Assembly (NCBI RefSeq): GCF_007846095.1
Contig: NZ_VOEI01000003.1
Location: forward strand, 372,001-436,000
DNA: 64,000 nt
Direction of reading: 5' to 3'
From: Mucilaginibacter achroorhodeus
GTDB taxonomy: Bacteria > Bacteroidota > Bacteroidia > Sphingobacteriales > Sphingobacteriaceae
Part shown: positions 7,421-16,314 of the stretch, one piece after another
Numbering within the stretch: position 1 is the first letter of the stretch
Layout: the number at the start of each line of letters is the position of its first letter
Notes under the pieces: generated by a model
The model's input: only the letters and a program-made list of their open reading frames with translations
What the model was told of the DNA's origin: nothing
Database searches by the model: none
Program-made: the position numbers and the translations under genes

Positions 7421-8584
7421 TTATTCCCATGGCTTTAAAACCACTTTAACACAGTCGTCCTCTTTCTTCTGGAACATATCATAACCTTTGGTAACCTCGC
7501 TTAAAGGCATCGTGTGCGAGATAATATCATCCAGAACAACTTTCTCTTGTTTAACCAGGTCGATCAGGTGATCTACGTAATTTATCACCGGTGCTTGTCC
7601 CATTTTAAGGGTGATGCCTTTATCAAACAAGCGATGGAAAGGGAAGTTATCGTAAGTAGAACCATATACGCCTACTACTGATACGGTACCCATACGACGA
7701 ACAGCTTTGAACGCAAGGTCCAATACTTTCATACTGCCTACTTCAAAATTGATAAGGGCCTTTGCTTTATCTACAATGCTTCGTTCAGGTTCAAAACCTA
7801 CAGCATCTACGCATACATCTGCACCACGGCCGCCTGTCATTTCCCTAATTGCTTCAACAACATCAACATCGTGCGGGTTCAGGGTTTCAACTTTGTTAAC
7901 CGCCCGTGCACGTTCTAAACGGTACTCAAGCGGATCAATAGCAATAACCCTGCTTGCGCCGTTTATCCATGCAGCCTTTTGTGCCATTAAGCCTACCGGA
8001 CCTGAGCCGAAAATGGCAACAACCTCGCCGCCCTTAAGTGCGGCCCAGTCAATTGCCGACCATCCCGTAGGGAATATATCAGTAAGGAAAAGCACCTGCT
8101 CGTCACTTAGGTTATCAGGCACGACCTTCGGGCTAATGTCTGCATAAGGAACTCTCACATACTCTGCCTGACCACCTGAGTAACCTCCATACAGGTCGGT
8201 ATACCCGAATAAGGCAGCACCTTTCTGATCGAGCATGTCGCCGTCTGGGCCATAATGTTTATAGTTTGAATTTTCGCAAGCAGGTGATGCATCATGCTGG
8301 CAGAAAAAACAATGCCCGCAAGCAATAGGGAAAGGTACTACCACCCTATCACCGCGTTTAAGATTGGTAATGGAGCTGCCTACTTCCTCAACAATGCCCA
8401 TAAACTCATGCCCCATTACCATAGGTTCTTTTTGCGGCACACCGCCGCTTAGTATATGCAAGTCGGAGCCGCAAATAGCTGTAGATGTAACGCGGAGGAT
8501 AACATCACGGGAGTCCTCAATTCTCGGATCCTCAACGGTATCGTATCTGATGTCGCCAGGTTTGTGAAATACGGCTGCTTTCAT
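7421..8584 (-). CDS. Zinc-dependent alcohol dehydrogenase (MDR family, formaldehyde-dehydrogenase-like)
   Basis: A medium-chain NAD(P)-dependent dehydrogenase (387 residues). Catalytic zinc ligands are Cys38 in AICGSDLH and His59-Glu60 in GHE; structural zinc is held by Cys89, Cys92, Cys95 and Cys103. The nucleotide-binding motif is GSGPVGLMAQ. The insert after the structural zinc loop, with YKHYGPDGDMLDQKGAALFG, resembles the glutathione-independent formaldehyde dehydrogenase group, so small aldehydes or alcohols are plausible substrates. It is the first gene of a two-gene operon with the SDR gene, and a hairpin-forming palindrome lies at 8608-8627 in its leader. Confidence 0.9.
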   Translation of the reverse strand: MKAAVFHKPGDIRYDTVEDPRIEDSRDVILRVTSTAICGSDLHILSGGVPQKEPMVMGHEFMGIVEEVGSSITNLKRGDRVVVPFPIACGHCFFCQHDASPACENSNYKHYGPDGDMLDQKGAALFGYTDLYGGYSGGQAEYVRVPYADISPKVVPDNLSDEQVLFLTDIFPTGWSAIDWAALKGGEVVAIFGSGPVGLMAQKAAWINGASRVIAIDPLEYRLERARAVNKVETLNPHDVDVVEAIREMTGGRGADVCVDAVGFEPERSIVDKAKALINFEVGSMKVLDLAFKAVRRMGTVSVVGVYGSTYDNFPFHRLFDKGITLKMGQAPVINYVDHLIDLVKQEKVVLDDIISHTMPLSEVTKGYDMFQKKEDDCVKVVLKPWE

Positions 8585-8607
8585 AATTTTTTCTTTAAGT
8601 TTTCAGT

Positions 8608-8627
8608 AATTACAACACTTTGTAATT
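8608..8627. promoter_or_regulatory. Perfect 8-bp palindrome upstream of the zinc dehydrogenase
   Basis: AATTACAA and TTGTAATT flank a four-base loop (CACT), 24 bp before the dehydrogenase start codon. It could be an operator for the dehydrogenase/SDR operon or a 5' UTR hairpin. AT-rich palindromes can arise by chance here. Confidence 0.35.
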
Positions 8628-8763
8628 CTTTATAGTTTTAATTAATTATCATTTTAAGAAAATTTATTTATTTAAAACTTAACATAATTCATTGTGTTCT
8701 TAATTGACTGCGTACCAAATACACTATGCATTTGGAGGCTTAAAAGCACTTATATCTACCTGA

Positions 8764-10539
8764 ATGTATACACTTGGAGTTAATGCAGCTTTCCATGATT
8801 CGGCGGCATGTTTAGTAAAAGATGGCATTTTGCTTGCCGCCACAGAAGAAGAACGTTTTATCCATTACAAACATGGCAAACGCCCGGTGCCATTTTCAAC
8901 CTGGGAACTTCCATTCCACGCAATAGATTATTGCTTAAAGGTTGCAGGCATTCATATAAACGATATAGATAATATAGCATATTCATTTGATCCATATTTG
9001 CTAATAGGTGAAAAGTACCGTGGTAAAGAAACCATTGAGATTCCTTTTGAAGAGGGCTGGTCGCACCTTAACGAAGACTTCAACAATCCTTGGGAACCGT
9101 TATTCCTTTCATCCATCATAAATGCGCCAGCACAACTCAGGGATGGGTGGCCGCATCACTTACAATTGCGCTTTACAGGCTGTAATATTGGTCGTGATAA
9201 ATGGCATTTTGTGGAGCATCATATCTCACATGCTGCGAGCGCGTTTAATTGTTCGCCATTTAGAACGGCAGCCGTAATGACAGTTGATGGCCGTGGTGAA
9301 CAGGCAACCACAACATATAATATTGGCCACGGCCAGCAGTTGGACAGGATAGGCCAGGTAAATATGCCGCATTCATTAGGATTGTTGTATGAGGATGTCA
9401 CCACTCACCTCGGTTTCCTGCACTCAAGCGATGAATACAAGGTGATGGCTTTAGCTTCTTACGGCAAGCCGGAGTTTGTAAACGATTTCCGTGAGATAGT
9501 GCAGATGGGCGCTAACGGACAGTATACCATCAACAATCAAAACTTAACCGAACGATTTGGCCCTAAACGCCTGCGTCATGAAGAATTTACCAAACATCAT
9601 TTTAATGTAGCACATTCGCTACAGTTAGTTTTGGAAGAAGCCATGCTTGAACTTACTGCCTGGCTGCACGAAGAAACCAAAGAAGAAAACCTTTGCCTTG
9701 CCGGTGGCGTAGCGCTAAACTGTGTAGCCAATGCGCGCATACGAGACAAAGGTTTCTTTAAAAACATCTGGGTACAACCAGCATCAGGCGACGATGGTAC
9801 CGCCCTTGGCGCAGCGCTATGGGTTGATGCGCAGCAACGCAAAAGCGATGAAAAATCTTTTGTTATGGATCACTGCTATTGGGGACCGCAATACAGCGAC
9901 GCTGAAATTGAAAAGCAGCTAAAGCTTTGGAAGGTGCCTTACCGTAAATTGGAAAATATTGCCGAAGAAACTGCAGACATACTGGCGCAGGATAAGATAA
10001 TTGGCTGGTACCAGGGCCGCATGGAATTTGGTCCGCGTGCTTTGGGTAGCCGCTCTATTTTGGCATCACCTATTAACCCGGCTATGCAGGCGAGGTTGAA
10101 TGAGGTAAAAGACCGCGAAGACTTCCGCCCGGTGGCGCCCGTGGTATTGCAGGAAAAAGCCGGCGAATGGTTTAATAATGCCGAATACTCTCCATTCATG
10201 TTATTTGTTTATGATGTTAAGGAAGAGAAGGCTGATCAAATACCCGCTGTGAGACATACAGACGGAACCGCCCGCATCCAAACCATAAACCAGCAACAGC
10301 ATAAAGATTATTACGACTTGCTAAAAGCCTTTGAACGCAAAACGGGTGTCCCGGTTTTAGTGAACACTTCATTCAATACTCTGGGTAAACCGATAGTTTG
10401 TACACCACGGGATGCGGTAGAATGTTTCTGGTCGTCTCCTTTTGATGCATTGGTCATTGGTTCATTTGTAATTGAAAAAGAAAATGGTAACCGTATCTAT
10501 AGTGATACCGACGTATCAGCGGCCGAAGCTCTTAGCTAA
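8764..10539 (+). CDS. NodU/CmcH-type O-carbamoyltransferase
   Basis: A 591-residue carbamoyltransferase of the NodU/CmcH/TobZ family, which moves a carbamoyl group from carbamoyl phosphate through carbamoyl-AMP to a hydroxyl of a sugar or antibiotic. The N-terminal Kae1-like domain begins MYTLGVNAAFHDSAACLV and has the metal-binding HHISHAASAF (His152, His153, His156) and the MTVDGRGE motif. The C-terminal YrdC-like half has YQGRMEFGPRALGSRSIL and VNTSFNTLGKPIV. It heads an operon with a GT2 and a GT9 glycosyltransferase; its last 19 codons overlap the GT2 gene by 56 bp. The context points to carbamoylation of a glycan, possibly on heptose. Confidence 0.94.
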   Translation: MYTLGVNAAFHDSAACLVKDGILLAATEEERFIHYKHGKRPVPFSTWELPFHAIDYCLKVAGIHINDIDNIAYSFDPYLLIGEKYRGKETIEIPFEEGWSHLNEDFNNPWEPLFLSSIINAPAQLRDGWPHHLQLRFTGCNIGRDKWHFVEHHISHAASAFNCSPFRTAAVMTVDGRGEQATTTYNIGHGQQLDRIGQVNMPHSLGLLYEDVTTHLGFLHSSDEYKVMALASYGKPEFVNDFREIVQMGANGQYTINNQNLTERFGPKRLRHEEFTKHHFNVAHSLQLVLEEAMLELTAWLHEETKEENLCLAGGVALNCVANARIRDKGFFKNIWVQPASGDDGTALGAALWVDAQQRKSDEKSFVMDHCYWGPQYSDAEIEKQLKLWKVPYRKLENIAEETADILAQDKIIGWYQGRMEFGPRALGSRSILASPINPAMQARLNEVKDREDFRPVAPVVLQEKAGEWFNNAEYSPFMLFVYDVKEEKADQIPAVRHTDGTARIQTINQQQHKDYYDLLKAFERKTGVPVLVNTSFNTLGKPIVCTPRDAVECFWSSPFDALVIGSFVIEKENGNRIYSDTDVSAAEALS

Positions 10540-11452
10540 TTGTTTAAAGGCGCTGCTTCGTCAAAAATTTGACAGGCATCAATACGAGATCATTGTGGTT
10601 AGCGATGGGCCTGACGAACAAACAAAAGCTGTTATAAACGAATGGTCTCTTTACGATCATCCGCAGATCAAATACCTGCCGCTCCCTCAAAAGAAGGGAC
10701 CGGCAGGTGCACGTAACTATGGCTGGCTAAATGCAAAAGGCAGCATTATTGCTTTTACCGATGATGATTGCCTGCCTGATGCACATTGGCTGCAACAAAT
10801 AGTTGCCCACTGCAATCCGGAAAAAGAAATTGCAATAACCGGAAGAGTAATAGTACCCATCAGCGACCGACCTACCGATCATGAGCAAAACACAGCGCAC
10901 CTGCAAACAGCAGATTTTATCACTGCCAACTGCGCATGTACCAAAAAAGCGTTGATTAAGGCAGGCGGCTTTGATGAGGAGTTTGAAATGGCCTGGCGAG
11001 AAGACAGCGATCTGCATTTCAAATTCATTCATAACAATGTGCCTATTACAAAGGTGGAAAGCGCTATTGTTGTGCACCCGGTACGGGCATCTCCCTGGGG
11101 CGTGAGCATTAAGGAACAGAAAAAGACGATGTATAATGCTTTGCTTTATAAAAAGCACCAGGACTTGTACGATAGACTTATCCGCCAAAAAACGCCGGTA
11201 TTTTACTATTGCATTATCGCAGCTTTTTTAATGATGATAGCCGGATGGATCACTCAACATCAAACCCTATTTACCGTGGGTTCCGCTGGATGGGCCGGGC
11301 TAACCGTATGTTTCGCTTATAAAAGATTGAAAAATACCAGCCTGGCTGTGAGCCATGTTGTAGAAATGGTTTATACATCAATTATTATCCCGTTTGCCTC
11401 GGTTTTTTGGCAATGGTATGGAGCAATAAAATACCGCGTTTTATTTATCTGA
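10484..11452 (+). CDS. Glycosyltransferase family 2
   Basis: A GT2-fold sugar transferase of 322 residues. The nucleotide-binding start VSIVIPTYQRPKLL, the SDGPDEQ region, the DxD-like metal motif in FTDDDCLPDAHWL and the acceptor-side WREDSDLHFKF are all visible. Two hydrophobic segments near the C-terminus (FYYCIIAAFLMMIAGWI, then around residues 260-310) suggest membrane anchoring. The ATG at 10484 is chosen because the first beta strand begins three residues later; this makes the gene overlap the carbamoyltransferase by 56 bp. Next gene (GT9) starts 5 bp after its stop. Confidence 0.92.
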   Translation: MVTVSIVIPTYQRPKLLANCLKALLRQKFDRHQYEIIVVSDGPDEQTKAVINEWSLYDHPQIKYLPLPQKKGPAGARNYGWLNAKGSIIAFTDDDCLPDAHWLQQIVAHCNPEKEIAITGRVIVPISDRPTDHEQNTAHLQTADFITANCACTKKALIKAGGFDEEFEMAWREDSDLHFKFIHNNVPITKVESAIVVHPVRASPWGVSIKEQKKTMYNALLYKKHQDLYDRLIRQKTPVFYYCIIAAFLMMIAGWITQHQTLFTVGSAGWAGLTVCFAYKRLKNTSLAVSHVVEMVYTSIIIPFASVFWQWYGAIKYRVLFI

Positions 11453-11457
11453 TCAAT

Positions 11458-12450
11458 ATGAAAATTCCTCACTTCGAAATAAAGAAGATAGCAACATTCC
11501 GCGCCCTTCAATTGGGTGATATGCTTTGTGTGATACCCGCGTTGAGAGCTTTACGAAATGCTTACCCAAATGCACAGATCACTTTGATTGGTTTGCCTTG
11601 GGGTAAATCGCTTGCTGAAAGATTTAATCAGTATTTTGATAACTTCATTCATTTTCCCGGCTATCCCGGTTTGCCTGAACAGGAACTTGATAAAGCTGCG
11701 TTTACCAGTTTTTTAAAAGAAGTGCAGGATGAAAAATTTGATCTTGCGATACAAATGCAGGGTAATGGCTCTGTAGTTAATCCAATGGTTGAGCTATTCG
11801 GCGCGAAATACACAGCAGGTTACAAAATCGATGGGCATTATGCGCCTGACAACGGCTTATTTATGACTTACCCTAACGAGGGCCATGAGATTGACCGGCA
11901 TATCCGCCTGATGGAATTCCTTGGCATTGAATCACAAGGCAATGAGTTAGAGTATCCGTTAACAACCGCGGATTACGACGCGTTAGATGCTTTGCAGTTA
12001 GATATTGAACCTAAAACATATGTTTGCATCCATCCCGGCTCAAGGGGAAGCTACCGCCAATGGCCGGTGAAATATTTTGCTACCTTGGCTGATTACTGTA
12101 TAGACGAAGGATACAAAGCGGTACTTACCGGCACAAAAGAGGAAGGTGGTATTATTGATGAGGTGATAAGCCTTATGAGGCATGAGCCTATTAACACAGC
12201 AGGCAAAACTTCAATGGGGGCAGTTGGTGTATTGATACAAAACGCTGCAATGCTTATATCTAATTGCACGGGTGTCTCGCATATCGCATCTGCGTTCAAA
12301 ACACCAAGCATTGTGATCAGTATGGATGGTGAACCTCATAGGTGGGGACCCTTGGATACGCGCGTTCATCGCACCATCAACTGGCTGCAATCCCCGGATT
12401 TTCATCTGGTATTCCGGGAGACGGTTGAACTGGTAAGTCTTGCGGATTAA
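11458..12450 (+). CDS. Glycosyltransferase family 9 (heptosyltransferase-like)
   Basis: A GT9 enzyme (330 residues from the ATG at 11458) like the ADP-heptose:LPS heptosyltransferases WaaC/WaaF. Landmarks: TFRALQLGDMLCVIPALRAL at the N-terminus, the ADP-heptose-side CIHPGSRGSYRQWPVKYF, and the late ISNCTGVSHIASAFKTPSI. It probably adds a heptose, or another sugar from an ADP/GDP donor, to the glycan made by this cluster. Last gene of the plus-strand operon. Its final 74 bp overlap, tail to tail, the end of the other GT9 gene on the minus strand. Confidence 0.92.
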   Translation: MKIPHFEIKKIATFRALQLGDMLCVIPALRALRNAYPNAQITLIGLPWGKSLAERFNQYFDNFIHFPGYPGLPEQELDKAAFTSFLKEVQDEKFDLAIQMQGNGSVVNPMVELFGAKYTAGYKIDGHYAPDNGLFMTYPNEGHEIDRHIRLMEFLGIESQGNELEYPLTTADYDALDALQLDIEPKTYVCIHPGSRGSYRQWPVKYFATLADYCIDEGYKAVLTGTKEEGGIIDEVISLMRHEPINTAGKTSMGAVGVLIQNAAMLISNCTGVSHIASAFKTPSIVISMDGEPHRWGPLDTRVHRTINWLQSPDFHLVFRETVELVSLAD

Positions 12451-13507
12451 GCAAGTGTGTAACAGCATTTGATATATCGCCTGCATTCGGCATTGGCACC
12501 GGGCGATCATATAATTTTCTGTCTACATACCCTATAACTTCATTGCGACTGCGCATTTGAACAGGCACTGCAAATGGTAAAACTACATGCGGCACTTTCC
12601 AGGGCGTGTGCTGCGGATTGGTTTGCGCATAAAGCACAACCACAGGCGTACCAACAGCAGCTGCTATATGGATGGTGCCAGTATTTACAGACACCAGCAA
12701 AGGTGAATGTTTAACCAAACAAACAAACTCATTCAAAGGAAATAATCCTGCTGCGGAGTAGCAACCCGTCCCTATCCCGTCTGCTAAGTGTTCGGCGAAT
12801 TGCTTTTCGCTCGCGGCGCCCGTAACAATAAGTTGATAGCCATCATTCACTAACCTTTTACCCGCCTCAACCCAAAGCTCAAATGGATATTCCCGCTTTG
12901 ACTCGCTTACACCGGGATGAATCAATAGCCAGGGCTTCGCTAAATCCACACCAAGCTTACTTATTCGGTTACTGATAGCCGGCCATAGATCATTATCTAC
13001 ATCCAGGCTTAAATTATCATCGTCAATATAAGCGCCCACCGCAGCTACCAGATCAAGATCGCGCTTAACCTGATGTTTTATAAGCTCATAAGGTTCTTTA
13101 TCGGGCACCCAATTATTAATGAGTTGATATGGATTTTCCCGGCAGTATGCTAATATTTGAGGTACGCCTGCCAGGTAAGCAAGCATAGCCGTAGGTTGCG
13201 GGTTTTGGCTATAAACGGTAAAAACAACCGCAGCATCGAAGTTTTTATTTTTAATATCGGCAATTACGTCATAGAACGCTTTTGTGTCCTCGATTTCTGC
13301 AGTCTTAACCCAAGGCACATCATACACCATTACTTCGTCAATCTCGGGCATCATCAGCGTAATACCTTTAGCCATTATTGAGGTAAGCAAGGTTATACGA
13401 GCACCAAAGCTTTTCTTAAGCGCACGAATAGCGGGCCCGGACATGATCAAGTCGCCCATGTTGTCCGGGCGGATGCAGAGGATGTTCTTACAGCCCTGCC
13501 AATTCAT
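12377..13507 (-). CDS. Glycosyltransferase family 9 (heptosyltransferase-like), second copy
   Basis: A second GT9 enzyme, 376 residues, only loosely alike to its convergent neighbour. It has the N-terminal CIRPDNMGDLIMSGPAIRAL motif, LLIHPGVSESKREYPFELWV in the donor half and SVNTGTIHIAAAVGTPVVVL near the end. The last about 30 residues (Pro-rich, DLPVQPSPGIPDENPG) lie beyond the fold and cover the 74-bp overlap with the convergent GT9. Start overlaps the GmhB-like gene by 20 bp, so it is the last gene of the minus-strand operon. Confidence 0.92.
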   Translation of the reverse strand: MNWQGCKNILCIRPDNMGDLIMSGPAIRALKKSFGARITLLTSIMAKGITLMMPEIDEVMVYDVPWVKTAEIEDTKAFYDVIADIKNKNFDAAVVFTVYSQNPQPTAMLAYLAGVPQILAYCRENPYQLINNWVPDKEPYELIKHQVKRDLDLVAAVGAYIDDDNLSLDVDNDLWPAISNRISKLGVDLAKPWLLIHPGVSESKREYPFELWVEAGKRLVNDGYQLIVTGAASEKQFAEHLADGIGTGCYSAAGLFPLNEFVCLVKHSPLLVSVNTGTIHIAAAVGTPVVVLYAQTNPQHTPWKVPHVVLPFAVPVQMRSRNEVIGYVDRKLYDRPVPMPNAGDISNAVTHLLNPQDLPVQPSPGIPDENPGIAAS

Positions 13508-14069
13508 GTTGGTTTGATTTTAACATCAGTATCGCAGCCTCATCAATTGATTTGGCAATTACTGTCGGCACCCGGTGATGGCCGGATACCCATTCCGTTT
13601 CATTACCGTTATCTATTAAAACCGTGCTACAGCCAGCGCGGTTACCTGCTTCGACATCGTTAAGGATGTCTCCTATCATCCATGAAGCTCCCAAATCGAT
13701 ATGGTGTTCCACTGCTGCGGTGAATAGCATGCCCGGCTCGGGTTTACGGCAGTTACAATCGGTGTTCAAACCAGGGACAATACCTTTGGGATGATGCGGA
13801 CAATAGTAAAAAGCGGTTAGTCCAATACCTTGCGCTGATAACATTTGCCGGATGCGTTGCTCCACTCCTTTTAACATGTTCTCCTCGAAAATGCCACGCG
13901 CTACGCCGGATTGGTTGGACACAACAATAAAGAGATAACCAGCGGCTTGCAACCGCTTTAACCCTTCAATGGCATCTGCCTGAAGGGTTATCAATTGCGA
14001 ATCGACATTGTAAGGGATATCAGGAATCAGCGTGCCATCTTTATCCAGAAAGATTGCTTTATTCTTCAT
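13488..14069 (-). CDS. gmhB: D-glycero-manno-heptose 1,7-bisphosphate phosphatase-like HAD hydrolase
   Basis: A HAD-IIIA phosphatase of 193 residues that matches GmhB, which removes the 1-phosphate from heptose 1,7-bisphosphate on the way to ADP- or GDP-heptose. Catalytic DKDGTLIPD holds the nucleophile and acid/base aspartates; VVSNQSGVARG is motif II; a zinc-binding set is seen in YYCPHHPKG and DCNCRKPEPGM; GDILNDVEAGNRAG is motif IV. Because the flanking genes are GT9 enzymes, heptose donor synthesis is the natural role. It begins within the stop codon of the preceding glycosyltransferase (1-bp overlap). No gmhA or hldE is in the window. Confidence 0.9.
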   Translation of the reverse strand: MKNKAIFLDKDGTLIPDIPYNVDSQLITLQADAIEGLKRLQAAGYLFIVVSNQSGVARGIFEENMLKGVEQRIRQMLSAQGIGLTAFYYCPHHPKGIVPGLNTDCNCRKPEPGMLFTAAVEHHIDLGASWMIGDILNDVEAGNRAGCSTVLIDNGNETEWVSGHHRVPTVIAKSIDEAAILMLKSNQHELAGL

Positions 14070-15343
14070 TAAGCAGCCTGCGATTGTTTTTGAACTAAAC
14101 GTGTAACCGGTGCAATGTTCCGGTAAACCTTCTTAAGCATATTGGCAACGTCTTCCCAGGTGAAATAGCAATTAACATGTTCAATTGCATTCTCACTCAT
14201 ATCACTAAGCAGCATCTCATCGCTAAGCAGTTCGTTTAAAGCCTGCGCTAACTGCTGCGGATTATGAGGCTCTACTAATACACCAGTTTCGCCATCTTTA
14301 ATACTGTATTTTATACCGCCAACGTTGGATCCTATCACCGGCGTTCCGCAGGCCATGGCCTCCAGTGGCGTAATTCCAAACGGCTCGTACCATGGTGTAG
14401 TGATAAAAATATCAGCGGCAGCATAATAATATCTAAGCCTGTCTCGATTTTTGCGGCCTGCAAATATTACCTGCTCGATAACACCATGTTTCCGGGCAAC
14501 GTTTAGCAGCCTCGCATACTCAGGGCAGGTTTCTTCTTCCAGTTTTTCACATTCTCCGCCAACAATCAGCAGCCTAACCTGCTTATTTTTAGTTTTTACG
14601 CCGGCCAACGCTTCAATAACATTGTCAACGCCTTTGCGCGGCACCATGCGGCCCAGCTGCAATATGATATGCTCATCTTGTGGCAAGCCTAATATCCTGC
14701 GTGCACACTGCTTATCCATAGGCGAAAACTCATTGTGACTAAACCCGCACGGTATAATTGAAATTTTGTCTTCATTAGCGTTATAGTAATTAATGAGATC
14801 TTCTTTATCCTGCGGGCACTCTGCTATAATTTGGTCGGCCATTTTCACAGCCTGTTCTTCGATGGCTAAACGCTCAACAGGAAATTTATCGGCATCATTT
14901 TGATGAATGCGTCTTACATGCCCAAGTGCATGAAACGTAACCACAAATGGTACGCCTAATTGTTGTTTAATCCCCATGGCTACCAATGCCGACATAAAGA
15001 AGTTTGCATGCACCAGCGTATATTCTATTCCCTCAACCCTGATGAACTTAAGCATATTGACCTTGAAGACTTTCATATAAGGTAAAAGTTCCTCTTTGGG
15101 TACATTAGCCACCGGACCGGCTTCTATATTAATCACGCGTACACCGTTAACCCAGTTAACAACATCCGGCAAATTAGCGTCATCTTTACGTGTAAACACA
15201 TCAACCAGGTAGCCCTGTATTGCCAATTGCCTGGCTAATTGGGCAACATAAACATTTTGCCCACCGGTGTCAACTCCGCCAAGATTTGCAAGCGGCGAAG
15301 CATGATCGCTTATCATTGCGATCCTTTTCGTTTGATATTTCAT
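14069..15343 (-). CDS. Glycosyltransferase family 4
   Basis: A GT-B retaining glycosyltransferase (424 residues) with the GT4 signature: an N-terminal donor/acceptor loop LGGVDTGGQNVYVAQLARQL like that of sucrose-phosphate synthase and MshA, the phosphate-binding LGRMVPRKGVDNVIEAL, and the EX7E-type EPFGITPLEAMACGTPVIGS. Donor is probably a UDP- or GDP-sugar. Overlaps the upstream glycosyltransferase by 4 bp (ATGA) and the downstream GmhB-like gene by 1 bp, so the operon is translationally coupled. Confidence 0.93.
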   Translation of the reverse strand: MKYQTKRIAMISDHASPLANLGGVDTGGQNVYVAQLARQLAIQGYLVDVFTRKDDANLPDVVNWVNGVRVINIEAGPVANVPKEELLPYMKVFKVNMLKFIRVEGIEYTLVHANFFMSALVAMGIKQQLGVPFVVTFHALGHVRRIHQNDADKFPVERLAIEEQAVKMADQIIAECPQDKEDLINYYNANEDKISIIPCGFSHNEFSPMDKQCARRILGLPQDEHIILQLGRMVPRKGVDNVIEALAGVKTKNKQVRLLIVGGECEKLEEETCPEYARLLNVARKHGVIEQVIFAGRKNRDRLRYYYAAADIFITTPWYEPFGITPLEAMACGTPVIGSNVGGIKYSIKDGETGVLVEPHNPQQLAQALNELLSDEMLLSDMSENAIEHVNCYFTWEDVANMLKKVYRNIAPVTRLVQKQSQAA

Positions 15344-16314
15344 GATGCTGTGATTAGGACTTCGGGTACGTGAGTATTGGTCACTTCGTTAAAAAGTTGT
15401 TCCCAATCGTTGGCAAAACGCTCAATGTTAAAGCGCTGCATAGCTACCTTTCTGCCATTATTACCTATTTCGAGGGCCAGTTCCGGCTCTCTTATTAAAA
15501 GTTTCATTTTCTCTACCAGGTAATCCACATCTGTATGGATAAAACCTGATACACCATTTTCTATCACCGCTGATAGCTCTGTTGTAGCTAAACCTATAAC
15601 AGGGATGCCCATCATCATGGCTTCGCAAATGGCCAGTCCAAGGCTGGTATATCTGATCGGGTTGAAAAAGAAACGGTAACGGCTTTGAAATTCGGGCAGC
15701 TGCGGATGCAGCACCTCACCAAGTCCAAGGTCTCCTGTACCCATGCCCACCAAATCAAGCGGTACATGTTTACGAACATTCATAAATATATCGTAACCTA
15801 ACAGGCGGCCACGCGCCGGCAGGTTATTGATCACTACAATGCCTTTATCTAAATCACCTTTGTAAACAACACCGCTATCCGTAACGCCGTGTTCAATTAC
15901 ACGTGTCGGCGTGTTGTTACTATCCCACATTAAACGGTTGAAATGTGTAACGTGCACCAGCGTAACTTTGGGGTCATCTACCACATGTTTGGTATCGGTT
16001 GGATGCTGGCGCGGCGGGTCGTGCTCTATGTATATACGAGGCAGCTTGCGTTGTTCCTCTGAAAGTATCTCGTATTGGTCGGTCAAATAATTGTTGTTAG
16101 TTTGATATACTATGCAATCGAAAGTCTGATGCTTTACTTCCTCGGCGGGTATTTCTATCACATTGTTTCCGAAAGGAAAGGTTTCGCCCCTACCGTAGTA
16201 ACCTTCTGTTTTTTCTGGTTTTGTGGGAATATATATATCGTAATTTCCCTGAGATAGATAGAACAGATAACTGCCGTGGATGTGCCACGTAAATACCTTT
16301 AGTTTGTTTTGCAT
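15340..16314 (-). CDS. Glycosyltransferase (GT4-like, GT-B fold)
   Basis: First gene of the minus-strand glycan operon. Starting at the ATG at 16314 it is 324 residues; a GTG at 16356 would add 14 residues without family features. The N-terminus reads LKVFTWHIHGSYLFYLSQGN, a histidine-rich loop seen in some GT-B enzymes, and the C-terminal half has RYTSLGLAICEAMMMGIPVI, the usual EX7E region. Closest kinds are GT4-like transferases found next to GT9 and carbamoyltransferase genes. Donor and acceptor are unknown. Confidence 0.88.
   Translation of the reverse strand: MQNKLKVFTWHIHGSYLFYLSQGNYDIYIPTKPEKTEGYYGRGETFPFGNNVIEIPAEEVKHQTFDCIVYQTNNNYLTDQYEILSEEQRKLPRIYIEHDPPRQHPTDTKHVVDDPKVTLVHVTHFNRLMWDSNNTPTRVIEHGVTDSGVVYKGDLDKGIVVINNLPARGRLLGYDIFMNVRKHVPLDLVGMGTGDLGLGEVLHPQLPEFQSRYRFFFNPIRYTSLGLAICEAMMMGIPVIGLATTELSAVIENGVSGFIHTDVDYLVEKMKLLIREPELALEIGNNGRKVAMQRFNIERFANDWEQLFNEVTNTHVPEVLITAS

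Noticed and set aside
10727..11188. A 153-codon frame antisense to GT2
   Set aside because: Antisense to the GT2 catalytic motifs; no start context or homologue pattern.
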